Shown here: piece after piece, positions 1-12,200 of the stretch | Position numbering within the stretch: the first letter of the stretch is position 1 | Layout of the letters: each line of letters begins with the position of its first letter | NCBI GenBank assembly: GCA_033064195.1 | Contig: JARBJD010000129.1 | Coordinates: 62,001-126,000 of the forward strand | Length of the DNA stretch: 64,000 nucleotides | Source of the DNA: Blattamonas nauphoetae | Taxonomy: Eukaryota > Preaxostyla > Oxymonadida | Reading direction: 5' to 3' | Translations under genes and position numbers: made by a program | The notes under the pieces: model-generated | Database searches by the model: none | The model's input: the letters and a program-made list of their open reading frames with translations, nothing else | Told to the model about the DNA's origin: nothing

Positions 1-625
1 TTTTCATCGCTGTTAAATACATATTTTCAGATGAAGAGAACTCATCCATTCCAAAGCAAGAATTGGGTGCGTATGTCAATTCTTAGCTCTTTTCTCTTCG
101 TCCTTCTTCATAGTCACGACTTCTGGACGCCACTTCAAATGTGTTTTCCAGTTCCGAATGCACTACCTGCCTGTAATGACCACAAGAACGCTGATCCCGA
201 TTCTCTCTCTTCAACAACTTAACGTTGACTTTCGCATGTTTTCTCTCTTATTTTAATCATGTTATTCAGGAATCACAAACAATACTTCCGAGAGAGGAAG
301 CATTACAAGAATTTCTTCCCATACTTTGAAAAGCCGTCATTTCACTGCAAATATACATTTTTATGCTTGATTTCACTTGTCAAAATGTTTATTCCCTTCT
401 ATTATTCTCGTATTTCTTTTTTTTCTCGGTTTCAATACATATTCATCTCATAACTTCCACTTCACTAAATTGTTGTTCGGATCTTTTGATGGACATGTGA
501 TGTTTTTTGGCACTTTGCATTTTTGTGACATCGACATTCGTTTATTCTCATTTTTGCTCTCAAAACTACTGTACAAATTTTTCTTACTCGTCATTTCACT
601 TCGACTACTTTTTCCCATTTTCTGC
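1..625 (+). repeat. left terminal inverted repeat (partial) of the 5' transposon
   Basis: It matches the reverse complement of 2145-2762 with a few small insertions or deletions. Similarity fades after the GACTACTTTTT near 613, which pairs with bases near 2157. Short open frames inside it are by-products of the repeat. Confidence 0.85.
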
Positions 626-695
626 AACTACCAGTGAACAAAACTGAAAATGAAGTGGACCAAACATCACTTCACTGAACAAAGAATTCGATTCC

Positions 696-1961
696 TTACA
701 TATCCTCTCGCCTTACTGCTCGAGGCCACTGAACCGCTCGACAACTTTCAATGCATCTGAAGACTTCATCAGGAGAGATCTGCGAAAATGCTTCACGAAT
801 CTGATCCAAAAAGTGATTCTCTCCTTGCCAGTCACGAATTTGTGCTTCCACTCTGTTTTTCCAGAAGCCAAAGACATTTTCGATGGGATTCAGGTCTGGA
901 CTGTAAGCGGCGTTGTACAGAATTCGTTGATTTGCCTCGAGAACGATGTTCTGAGTGGCCACATGGTGTATTCCGGCGTTGTCCAGGATAAGAACCCATC
1001 TACGTCGAGCTGTGTTGGTTTCAAGGAGTCTCCTGAGATATGCTTCGAAGACATCGGCAGTGATTGGACCTCGAATGAGCTCTGTGTGACCAACTCCATT
1101 GGGTGAGATTGACGTAATCGCGGTCAACGAAACGAAATTGGTCGGTCTTGCGACGAGTGGAGCCCTGCCAACTTCAGCCCATCCGTATCTCCGCACGCAT
1201 TCGATGTTCCATAATGTTTCGTCCAAGAAGATTGGAAACCATCCGTCGCGGATGTGAGCCATCGCATTTTGGATGAAAGCCACGCGAGCATTCTTGTTTT
1301 CTTCTGTGTTGGCCGCTGGAGCTCTCACTCTGACACGTTTGAAGGAGAATAGAGGCATGTCTCGGTTTACTTCATTCCGCTGTGACAACATCCGAAAGAC
1401 TGTTGTTGGGCTTGTCTGGTGACCTTGCGCGCTGAGATGTGCCGCCATCTCTCTGAGAGTTCGCTGTCCGTCCTCCTGGAGCAGCCGTCTAACTTCCTGA
1501 TTGCGGAACCTGTCGTTCCTTCGATCCGGTCTGCCTCTTCGTGGAAGATTGTGAGTAATTGATTCGCCTCGGCGAAGTTGTCGAATGAAGCGAGTTGTTG
1601 TTGGGACAGTGAGCGTTACCCGTTGCGCATACCACGTGACTGATTTTGTCTCTCCATTCTCACGATACAGGAGCGTCAGTCGGACTCTCTTTTCAGGTGT
1701 GGCTGGAGTGTATGGTCGATGGAGGATTGGTAGAAGTGGTACCAGAGGCGGAGGCGGAGGTGGAGGAGGAGGGGCCAACGCTTCGTACATGTCTACCTCA
1801 GCATGAAGGGCTTGCTGATTAATTTGTGGCGGCTCTGGTTGTGGCTGAATTTGGTACTGATGAAGTTGCGGAACGTAGTTTATTGCATTGTCTTGTTCTA
1901 ATGGATTGCGCAGATCAAGATAAAGTGGATTTGGAAGAGCGTTTCCATCGTAGAAGTTCAT
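696..1961 (-). CDS. DDE transposase, Tc1/mariner/IS630 superfamily
   Basis: A 421-residue protein starting MNFYDGNALPN. Residues 1-75 are rich in Gln and Pro, including a run of nine prolines. A helix-turn-helix region follows at about 145-195 (RRGRPDRRNDRFRNQEVRRL onward). The catalytic core shows the expected acidic residues: FLDETLWN, LILDNAGIHH and SPDLNPIENVFGFWK, with 33 residues between the second Asp and the Glu, close to the DD34E spacing of the superfamily. The enzyme would cut and paste the element at TA sites. No stop or frameshift is seen, so it may be active. The proline-rich leader is unusual for Tc1 proteins and may be a taxon-specific extension. Confidence 0.9.
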   Translation of the reverse strand: MNFYDGNALPNPLYLDLRNPLEQDNAINYVPQLHQYQIQPQPEPPQINQQALHAEVDMYEALAPPPPPPPPPLVPLLPILHRPYTPATPEKRVRLTLLYRENGETKSVTWYAQRVTLTVPTTTRFIRQLRRGESITHNLPRRGRPDRRNDRFRNQEVRRLLQEDGQRTLREMAAHLSAQGHQTSPTTVFRMLSQRNEVNRDMPLFSFKRVRVRAPAANTEENKNARVAFIQNAMAHIRDGWFPIFLDETLWNIECVRRYGWAEVGRAPLVARPTNFVSLTAITSISPNGVGHTELIRGPITADVFEAYLRRLLETNTARRRWVLILDNAGIHHVATQNIVLEANQRILYNAAYSPDLNPIENVFGFWKNRVEAQIRDWQGENHFLDQIREAFSQISPDEVFRCIESCRAVQWPRAVRREDM

Positions 1962-2144
1962 GGAAGAGAACGATCGAAAATGGATGGATTGGCTTCGAGA
2001 TAAAGAAGAAAAATTACTATGGGGACTCCAGAATTTTGACCGACTTTTGTGTTTACAGAAATTAGAATAAAATTGATAGTAGATGTATTGTATTGTCTAA
2101 ATCGCGAAATGAAAATTGACATTAATTGAAAAATTTTGTGGGAG

Positions 2145-2762
2145 TGAAAAGGCAAAAAGTAGTCGAGGTGAAATGACGAGTAAGAAAAATTTGTACAGTA
2201 GTTTTGAGAGCAAAAATGAGAATAAACGAATGTCGATGTCACAAAAATGCAAAGTGCCAAAAACATCACATGTCCATCAAAAGATCCGAACAACAATTTA
2301 GTGAAGTGGAAGTTATGAGATGAATATGTATTGAAACCGAGAAAAAAAGAAATACGAGAATAATAGAAGGGAATAAACATTTTGACAAGTGAAATCAAGC
2401 ATAAAAATGTATATTTGCAGTGAAATGACGGCTTTTCAAAGTATGGGAAGAAATTCTTGTAATGCTTCCTCTCGGAAGTATTGTTTGTGATTCCTGAATA
2501 ACATGATTAAAATAAGAGAGAAAACATGCGAAAGTCAACGTTAAGTTGTTGAAGAGAGAGAATCGGGATCAGCGTTCTTGTGGTCATTACAGGCAGGTAG
2601 TGCATTCGGAACTGGAAAACACATTTGAAGTGGCGTCCAGAAGTCGTGACTATGAAGAAGGACGAAGAGAAAAGAGCTAAGAATTGACATACGCACCCAA
2701 TTCTTGCTTTGGAATGGATGAGTTCTCTTCATCTGAAAATATGTATTTAACAGCGATGAAAA
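2145..2762 (-). repeat. right terminal inverted repeat of the 5' transposon
   Basis: Reverse complement of about 1-625. It lies 184 bases upstream of the transposase start codon, so it probably also holds the transposase promoter. Confidence 0.85.
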
Positions 2763-4709
2763 AGCAAACTGCCGAGTAATTTCACATTTTAATGAATTAT
2801 CTTGCCCTGTTAGAGATAAGGACGAATAGTGAGAGCAAAAACATGACGGAAAACAAACGACAAAAAATCTCGACAAAGTGTGTTTTGTTCCCTCCACAAA
2901 GAAGACATACCCTCTTTCAAGTCACGATCTGTCCATGTATGCACACAAAAAAGAGATATGAGGTTAACGGAGAAAGTGGTCCTGACACGAGAAAGAGTAT
3001 TATGGGCGAGGGTATCCAGTCGATCAGTCATCTTTTTGGAACACCTGATCAACTTTTTGGAAAGGACTGTAATCGACATGATTGCGAGTTATGGTTGTGT
3101 TGATCACAATGAAATCTGGGTCAAACACGGTCATGAGCTTGGGAATCATTGTCGGCGAGTTTGACGAGGGAGAACACCTCTGTGTCTCGAGAAATGAAGG
3201 ATCCGAAGACACGAGGGATGAAGGAGTCGATAGAGACTTTATCTGGAACTTGGCGAGATGGTTACAGTGGGGAAGGCAAAACTGCAACGCTGACAGAAGC
3301 GTCCTTTTCCATTTTGCCTCCATTTCACGATTTTTATCCATATGATCGTTTCAGAAAATAAACGCTGAGAAACAATCTTGTTGACGTGACGAGAAAAAGA
3401 AACAACATGGTTTGATCTTCCAATCATTCTCCTCCAATCGCGTCCAGTCGCTCTTCCTTTCACAGTTTGACTTAATACACTCTTTCAAACTGTTTTCAAA
3501 TTTCTTCCACAATCAGACAAGCTATTCAGCCAGATTCGACAATTGTTACTGTTCAGCCAATTCAAGGTGTTTATTGTTTTGTGTTCATCTTTATTTTGAA
3601 CATCTGACAACAATCCTGCTATTCTCAGAATTTCTCTCTCACCAGACAAGAATAGCAGTCAAGCTGAAGTGAACACGACTCATGCCGACAGTTCCCATCA
3701 AGTTGCTTTTCGATGGAACCAAACAAAACTCCACGTTTTCATGGTGTGTCCTCACTTTTCTCATCACTTTTGTACTGAATGTTTTCCTCTCACCTTTCTC
3801 TTGCCCTGCTTTCTTTCTCTCTCTCAACTATAGCTGAAATTGTTCCTGCTTTGACACATCTCGAAACTATTTCTGTCGGAAATATGTCTCACAGTCGAAT
3901 CAGATAATTTTGAGGATCACCCCGGACGTCACAGAAGAGTTTTCTGTGCGAACAGGAAAAACAGGATCTTTCGATGTTCGAGTCAATTGACCTTTCAGCT
4001 CCGAATCCTGACTCAAGCATACCTTGTCTGAGATTATTCTGTCATTCAATTGTCAAACTCCGTTTTGAAAGCAGAAAAGGCAACTTCAAAAATACAGCGA
4101 CTGTTTCACACTCTTAAACTCGAAAGAAGGGACAAAATAGCGAGATATGTGAGAAAGATACCAATTTACATTTGTCCGTTTCTTCTTTTTAATCCATTCA
4201 AAAGGATAATGCCATTGTGGATTCTCACTTTTAACTTTTCCCCCTTTTCTCAGTTTATCTCTCCATTTCGACATTTATTTTACTTTTATCTGTATTCTTA
4301 CCGAAATTGTTTGCGTAAGTCGAATTGAGCAATAAAAACGAGTTTATCCGACTGAGATCCGATCTCACCCCAAGTGGTCATTTTGGGTCCTCACAGACCA
4401 ACCAGGCTGTTTTGACAGCGAGCGTCTAAAGGAGCACTTACCAACTCTCCAAGGAAGAAAATAAACACAGTATGGTCTCCCTAGCTTTCTCATGTGGGCG
4501 TTGCAGTTTAATCTTCCGCACTGTAAATGATCTGGCTCACAAGCGTGGTTAAGAAAATTGAATGACTTCTTTTGTCTATTTGGCGGCTCATACATCTCCC
4601 GAGGGATTATCGAAATGAATACTCTATTCCAGGTTGAGAAGAGATCCCATGAGACAGAAGAACTCGATCAAACCAAATCGCGTTCCGTTCTTGTGACAGT
4701 GATTCCGTG
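2763..4709. other. intergenic region, possibly with a decayed coding fragment
   Basis: No convincing gene. On the minus strand between about 3345 and 2810, protein-like stretches such as SLVKLADNDSQAHDR and FDPDFIVINTTITRN appear in different frames separated by stops. This could be an old, broken host gene, but no family is recognised. Bases 3400-4700 are AT-rich with no long open frame. Confidence 0.3.
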
Positions 4710-5433
4710 ATGGATAATTTTGATGCTTTTGATCATTCAATGCGTGTGAAGGCAAAACTCAATCGAATTGAGCAGGAATTTAATGGTGTGAGCCCTTCAT
4801 CCAGAATCATCGACAATCTCTGCTATTTCGACCATATTGTCAGATCCACCTTTGTGGGCTCTTTCCGAGGAGTCGAGGGCGGAGTTTTCGAAACTGTTTT
4901 CTCTGATCACGGAAAAGTATGAAGAAGAGAAGCACTCGCCAAATTCTGTGTGGCTTGTGCCACTCTCACAGGCGATGACATTGTTCTCTCGCTTCATCAC
5001 GCAACTGGTGCTCCCGGCAGAGCAGTCGTTGGAGCTGATTCTGATTGGGATCGCGAGGCTGACTTGTGGGCTGGTTGACAATCGAGGGACTCACCTGCAA
5101 GCGACACTTGGAGAATTCTTCTTCAACGTGATTGGGCGCTACCCGGTGGCCATTCCGTACCTGATGGACGCTCACTTCGGACACTTTTTTGTCACGGGCA
5201 TTGTGAACTCGAAGTCGAATCTGACGAAACACCTGTTCCTGAACCGGAGTGTGTCAGCGCTGAAAGAAGAAGACTCTCGGGCAGAGCGAGATGGGGCAAG
5301 GATCTGGGAGGATCTTTTGGAACACGGTCTTGTGGACGTGGTGGAATCGCTTGTTGATCGTGGAATCGTTCTGATCTGGAGCTCAGTTCATGAACTATTG
5401 AACAAGAATGTGCGATGCAACATATCGTCATAG
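4710..5433 (+). CDS. hypothetical helical protein, two exons
   Basis: Exon 1 (4710-4785) begins MDNFDAFDHSMRVKAKLNRI. A GT-AG intron (4786-4843, 58 nt) joins it in frame to exon 2 (4844-5433), giving 221 residues across ...QEFN-DPPLWALSEE... I place the start at the ATG at 4710. The protein is mostly amphipathic helix, with stretches such as LSQAMTLFSRFITQLVLPAE and HGLVDVVESLVDRGIVLIW, suggesting an armadillo/HEAT-like fold. No catalytic motif, signal peptide or membrane segment is visible. It stands alone upstream of tRNA-Tyr. The function is not recognised. The exon sum (666 nt) being divisible by three supports the model. Confidence 0.6.
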
Positions 5434-5682
5434 AGTGATTTGAATTTGGAGGGGAAGTTGAGGGATATTGAGTAGATATGGAGTTCTGATTTGAGTTTAG
5501 TTCATTTTGGAGGAGTGTTTGTGAGAGCGATTGATATTTTGAAGAGATGAGATTTTTGGAAAGGCTTGGAAATGGAAAGAGGTACAATGAGTGAATGTTT
5601 TTGAGGAATGGAAGTGAATATTGGTGGAGATTGAGATTGGATTTGTTTGTGATAAAAAGGGTAAAAAGTGCGATTTTGTCAA

Positions 5683-5764
5683 CTCACCATAGCTCAGCTG
5701 GAAGAGCGCGAGACTGTAGATTGAAGGCATCTTGAGGTCGCTGGTTCGATCCCGGCTGGTGAGA
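5683..5764 (+). tRNA. tRNA-Tyr (GTA anticodon) with 9-nt intron
   Basis: A full cloverleaf can be drawn: a 7-bp acceptor stem (CTCACCA with TGGTGAG), D stem GCTC/GAGC, anticodon stem CGAGA/TCTTG, and T arm GCTGG-TTCGATC-CCGGC. The anticodon loop is CTGTAGA once a 9-nt intron (5720-5728) is removed after position 37, the standard site for nuclear tRNA introns. The first pair is C1-G72 and the discriminator is A (5764), both identity marks of eukaryotic and archaeal tRNA-Tyr. Splicing would need the tRNA endonuclease and ligase. Confidence 0.95.
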
Positions 5765-5771
5765 TTTTTTT
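5765..5771 (+). terminator. RNA polymerase III terminator of tRNA-Tyr
   Basis: A run of seven T directly after the discriminator base, the usual Pol III stop signal. Confidence 0.85.
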
Positions 5772-6210
5772 GTTTTTTCAATCTGTAATCGATCACAAAG
5801 CTACGCTTTTTTGAACTGATACCATTTTCACATTGTACTCGTTTTCAATTGTATAGGTTCCTTTCTTTTGTGACATTTCGTTCATGACGTGAAACTAATG
5901 AGTGAGAGTATCAAATATCTGTTTGGAATTCAACAATGGCTTTAGCTGAAAGGTTCTGTCGCTGGTTCATTTGCCCTGTGTGATCCATATTGAGGATTCG
6001 GACGCAATGAATCCCAGACAGGTTCAGGAGAGTGAGATCAGCAGAGAGATGTCATTTGGCTCACCCTGTAATGAGATTTCACAGGACTTCTAAGGAGAGA
6101 TAATAAACATATATCTTCTCAATCTGTTTGCAAGGTTGCTGAATGATCATTGAACAACAATTTCATGACCTGTGAGAACAAAAGTGTCGAACGACCTGTC
6201 GGTGGGAACT
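5772..6210. other. spacer upstream of the giant open frame
   Basis: No gene or repeat seen. It should contain the promoter of the 6211 gene, but no motif is recognisable. Confidence 0.4.
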
Positions 6211-9200
6211 ATGGGTCATGATCGCAAGTCACAATTATTACAATCTGCGAGATTAGTTGATATCATGAGCGCGGATCTTACCCCTCCCAGTTCTACTCAC
6301 ATTGATCTCTCTGACGAACATCTAAGTGATCTGTCTGACAGTAATCTTAGTGATCTCTCAAGCACTGAAGACACCATAAACGATGAATCGGAAGATGATG
6401 TAATCTATACAAACTTACGAAACAAGTTTGTCTTCCAAACCATGGAACAGGCCAGGCAGATAGTAGAGGAATCCATTCAAACAGCAATGGAAGCCAGGAA
6501 AAACGAAAAGGAAGCCAGGAAAAAAGAAAAGGAAGCCCGGCGAAAAGCAAAGAAAACCAAGCAAAAACTGAAGCGAACAGAAGAAGAAAAAAAGCAAAAA
6601 GGACTAATAGAAGCCAATTCCAACATCATCAAAGCTCAATCTGAAACCATCAATTTGATCAAGCCAGTCTTACTACACTTCTCCCCAGGCTGGTTTGAAG
6701 ATCTCAGCAAGTTTATCAGCGACTTTTTGCTGCTCAATGATGGCCATATCCTGTTCTCAAGGACTTGGCTCAAGAATGATATTACCATCCTGTCAACCCC
6801 GCTGCTCTTCCGTCCCATCTACAATATCATCCTTCATGAGATGTTGAGGTTCATCTGCGACTTCGAGCCAGGAGGACCCAAAGAGCGCCAAGGTGCAGCT
6901 TTCTACATTGCTGGAGATCAAGGGATTGGGAAGACATCCCTCATGCTGATTCTGATGAGCACCTTATCTCACCGTTCTATTGACTTCCACTATGAAAAAG
7001 GCTTCAAGGACAATGACCCACAAGATTTCGCATTCTCGAAGAACCCTGATGGAAGCTACAGTTTAAATGACTTGCGTGACGACAGATCGCGCCTCAATGA
7101 AATCCTCATCCACATCTATGACGATTGTCCCCCTCCCGCAACCATCAAACCCAACAACGTCCATCTCATCTTCACCTCTCCAGATCCACTACGACTCCCC
7201 ATTCCAGAGCCTTCTCCGAACCATCTCTGTCACATCTATCGTCTCCCAACGTTCTCACTGGCGGAAGATGCCGTCGCAATGGTCGGGTGCACACCGACCG
7301 TCCCGTTCGCTGTCCTCTCACCAGAGGACATGCAGCTTCATACAAAAGACCAGCAAATCCTCCTCGACATCGAGAGTGAAAAAGAGGATCTTGCAGGCAG
7401 ACTGTCAAGCACATTTGTTGATATTATCAAATCATCCAGGAATTCCAGCATCAGGGAACTGCTGAAGCTTTTTTGTGATGTCATCAAAGATCTATCAACC
7501 AGATGGAATGACTTTGAAACGGAATTTCAGCGCTGCATTTTGGACAAGACAATCAAGGATAAAACAGAGGAACAGAAACTGGCATTGAAATATCTGTTTC
7601 CAAAACCAGAACAATCAGAACCCGTCAATCAGGAAGGCCAAGTCACACCGGAACCAATTGATTCTGGTGATGCAGCTCGCACGGAACAGAAATCGAATAA
7701 AGCGAGTCAAAAAGCCAAACGAACTCCACCCTCAACTCCGAACAGCACTTCCACTCCACCTCCACCATCCGTCATTCTTGTGAGCCCTGTCACACCGCAA
7801 CCAGATCATTTCAACCAAACTCCACCTCCCATCAACCAGCCAGGCCACATCACAACGCAGACAGACGTCACCACAGCAACTGTCACTGACTCTAATGAGG
7901 AAGAAACACCAAGTGTTCTCACAGCTGCAAAACTTCGTTCCGATATTGAGGCTCGCCTGGAACCGAAGAGTGAGGAAGCTCCAGTCAATGAAGATCCCAA
8001 GCCGAACGAAACGACAAATCCAGTTAAAAAGACTGCCAAGAAGAAAAAAAAGGATGATCCCGAAAAGCTCGCCATCTGCATCTCACTGTGCGATATTCTC
8101 TTCGAGACACGGGATAAGCCTGAACGTGAACGCATCATCGCTGTGGTGGACTGGTTGATGAAGCAGCTCGAAGTCCACTCCAAGAGAAGCCAAGAACAAG
8201 CAGAATTCATCAAAGGTTTCATTCGCTTTCTCGTGCTCTTTGAATGGGACCAATCAGAACAGCAAGACCAGGATGCTCAGAATGCAGAAGCCACAACAAC
8301 AGCCCAAAATACTCAGAATGAGGGGGGAGAAGACGAGCATGATCTGGAAGAACCAAGCATTCCTGGAGAGGGAACAGATCTGCAAGAGGAGGGAAAGGAC
8401 ACTCTTATTGAGATACCGAAGACTGCAGAAGAACTCGCTGCTCTTCAGAAAGAGAAGGAGGAGCGAGAAAGACAACGAGTTATTACGGAAAAGCTTTTCG
8501 AGAAAGCCTTCTCGTACGCCCCGCCATCTCCTAATATCGTCGAAGAGATTCGCAAGTTCTCTGTCATGATCAAAGAAGTGAAACTGACTAATCCACAGAC
8601 TTCACCCTCACCCAAAAACCTGACCGATCTCACAGAACAACTTGTGAGACTGAAGACACTCATCGAAGGACCAAACGTCTCTGAAGTCGCGAATCGCCAG
8701 AAAGTGCGAGATGAAGTGACGAGGGTCTATGATCGTATCGGAGAGGATGACAAAACAAGAAGAGACAAACTGTTCAAAGCTTTGATTGACATGCTGATCA
8801 CTCCTCCTCCTTACGATTCCAAAAAAAAGGTTCTGCAGTCTCTCTTCGTCATACCCGAAGAAGATGTGAAGAGCACTGACGCCATCCTCCGAAACAACCT
8901 TAGCGAACTTCTCACCCAGTCGAGAGACCCAAGAAACCAACAATCAGACAGCCAAACATTGGCCTTCATTGTGAATGAACTGATCGGGTATCTCCTCTAT
9001 TCACAGACGAGCACAGACCCACCGAGCTCAGCTAAATCCGATCTGACTTTTGACAAAAAAAAGATGGCAAGCATGGCGTGTGATTTCCTGATGAAGATTG
9101 TGAATCCACCTGTCGCGCCTGTGGATCCCGCACACGAAAGGGCGAGTCACTCGCTCAATCCAATGGATCCACCGCACATCCAAGTCCAGAAAAGACTGGA

Positions 9201-12200
9201 CTATGTGCAGAATCAGATCGAGCAAGTTCGAGATCGACTCTGGTTCGTATCTCTGATGGATTCCTTCTTCTTCATTGCTCGAGACATGAATATTCTTGTG
9301 ACACCTCACTCGATCCTGAAGGGTCTGTCCGAACGACCAGAATCAACTTCTGCTCAAGATTTAACTCCCGAGCGAAAACAAGTGTTGAACCGAAATGCAC
9401 GTTTGAATATCGAGCGAATGAATGTGTATTACGGTAATCTGAGCGACGATGGGTTGCGTGAATGGATCGATCAGGCGACTGCAACTCTCCTTCATCGTCC
9501 TGACACAACGGAAAAAACCCCACTGGAAGAAATTCAATCGGCTATTCGAGACAATTTGAACACAATCATCACGCAATTCAACAACAAATACAAACCGTCA
9601 GAATGTTCAGTGATCAATCGACAATGGCTGGCCATTGTTCGTTCTGTGATGAACACCATTTTGTATCTGATCGACGCAGGCACCCCTCGATGCGAGATCT
9701 TCAAGCAATACGGCGGACTCCGAGATCTGCTGACAACTGTCTACAAGTCCAACCAAGACCATCTTCTGAGAGTCGCTGATCAACGTTTGATTCAGAATTG
9801 TGAAGAGCCCAAATCCGATTATGTGAATGACTTGACTGTCTTCTCCACACATTTCCGTGCACAAAAACCTCTTTCTCTTCTTGAACTCCCTCGAACTCTC
9901 CAGCTCGCGCCCTTATCTCAGGATCGTCTGGAACAAATGTCGATTGCTCTCTTCGCTCGGAACCTGCTCTGTTTCCTCCAAATGAAGTCAGGTCTTCATT
10001 TTGACGATAAATGCTATCTCACAGAGTTCTACTCTACATACCTGCAGCAGGATAATCCTGGCGATATTGTGCATCGCTCGTTTGTGGACTTCATGAACGC
10101 GACACATCTCCTCTCGCAGGAGCACTTCGGACTGACACCTGACAAGTTCACTGACTTCCTGAAGACAAAACATCCGACAATTCAAACGGATCTAACTCCA
10201 CTGCAGAAGTTGAGGCAGATATCGCCTCTGGCCTCACTGATGGAAACAATGATAAAGCCTGATGTCACCGATCCTAAGCAGCCATTCAAAAACTTCCTGA
10301 CCAGACAGTTTGGAGTTCATTTTCTGTTATGGGCTTCGACCAACCTTCTGTTGAAGGCAGCTGATGCCATTCCATCTCAAGAATCTGGAGAATGGAAAAC
10401 AGTCAGTCGTCTGAACGTGGCTCGCGCGTCGATCTTCGGGCCGTCGCCTCGTTGGCTGACGTCGACAGATGCTCGGACCAACAGAGGACTAAAATTCTTG
10501 TGGAATGGCGTTCTGAGAAGCGAGACTATCGATGTATTGAAGAAAGTTGCAGACTCGAACCACAGCCGAATTATGGAGTTTAATACTCCACGTATCTTCT
10601 TCGAACAAATAATGGACGCCACTTGGGATGATATCACTGCTTTGATTCCACTTCTCCCGAATTACAGGGAAAAGGAAAAACGACCGTCGCTTTTAAGATC
10701 AGTGTATTCTTTGATATTTAAGAAAACTGCAATTGCCATCGCAAAGATGCAATCACAAATTCCTTTCGTCGCTCTATCATCCTTCGTGGAGCAAATCATG
10801 CAATCGGAAGTGGTCGCCGCTTTGGCCAAACTGATGACACAAGCGAAGTATGACGAATTCAAGGACCACCAGACCATCTCTGGATTCAAATTACCACCAT
10901 ATGTGGAGGAACCACTTGTTTGCATCTCGTTCCTTCTGAATTGTCCGACCCCGATCTCTTTCTATGAAACAACCACATCATTTACAGAAAAACACTTCTA
11001 CTACCCCAAGCAATCTATCTTTCAGAGCCATTTTCCATGTTTGGACACCGACGCAACGAAGGTCACTACAATGCCTATGCTCACGTTCCCAAACATCTCT
11101 AACAAGAGTGTGCACGGAACGACATTTCCACATACACTCTCTGAAACAAAGCGAGGAAAGTCGGATTTCTATGCTGAAGATCTTCAGGAATTAGAAGATG
11201 ACAATTTACCAGGGCTTGATTCATTGATTGTGTCAAGAGGGAGTGATGAAACAAGTGAAACGATCTTCATGGCTATTCAAGCAACATGCGCAAAATCTCA
11301 CGCTCTGGTGGAGAAGGGCGTCATACTCATCCAACAGTTGCTGTTCCAAGCAATGTGTCGTTTGGAGCCATCGGAACCAATTGTGGCGATGTACAATTAT
11401 GCCACAACGCAGGAGACTTTCCAATTTCCTTCGCGGACTGGGATTCTAGGCTTCCACATGGTGTCGTCTTACCTGAAGTTCGACGAGAACACTCTGGAAC
11501 ACATGTCGAGCATACTCCGCCATCGCGATCGTCCACTCGTGACGAACCCAACTGAATCACAGGCAGCAATGACAACAACTTTCATCACAAACACTCTCCT
11601 CAAGAAACTCCCAGACTATCCGGCTTTCTCGGAGAAATTCAATCCATGGAAGACAACTCTTTCTGTGGTGAACAACCCAACTGCTCACAGCATCTATCTG
11701 CCGTTTGGATGGAAACTCTTTTACGACGACCTTACGAAAAGCTGGTCAGATCAATTTGTTCAAGATGAAGAGGTACGCATCACGATGCAGGAACTGCATC
11801 GAGTGGGAGTAACTCCAGATGACCTGGGTGAGTCAGTGGAAGACAGAATCACAACATTCAAGGGCTTCATCCTCAACAGGGCCATCTCGTCTCGAAGGAA
11901 CGAACTCTTCCTTCGTCCCACACGTGAGAATGATGTTAACTTTGTCAAGCTTGTTGAATCAATCGTTGGGACAGATACGTCTCCAACATTCAAAGCCATT
12001 CTCACTTTACTCGATCCGGAGGCACCAAACGCTCATCAGTTTGACCGTGATGAGCGTCTCCAACAATTCGACAGTCTGTACAGAGAGCATTGCATCCAAA
12101 CGAGAATGTACCCTGTTTACCGCGTCATATCTCACACAGCAATGAAACGCATCAGGAATCCAGTCCAGGAATATCTGTCTGTGATTCAGAGTAAGAAAGA

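Larger units (their letters stand above)
1..2762. mobile_element. Tc1/mariner/IS630-type DNA transposon with long inverted repeats
   Basis: A transposase gene on the minus strand sits between two inverted repeats of about 620 bp. Base 1 pairs with base 2762, so the window begins inside the left repeat and the true outer ends and target duplication cannot be seen. The 63-residue frame encoded at 31-222 is repeated exactly on the other strand at the end of the right repeat, so the repeats are nearly identical. That suggests a young element. The right end could extend a few bases past 2762, where sequence starting AGCAAACTG follows. Confidence 0.85.

Noticed and set aside
31-637. Three small plus-strand genes at the window start
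   Set aside because: They lie in the left inverted repeat of the transposon and recur inverted in the right repeat.
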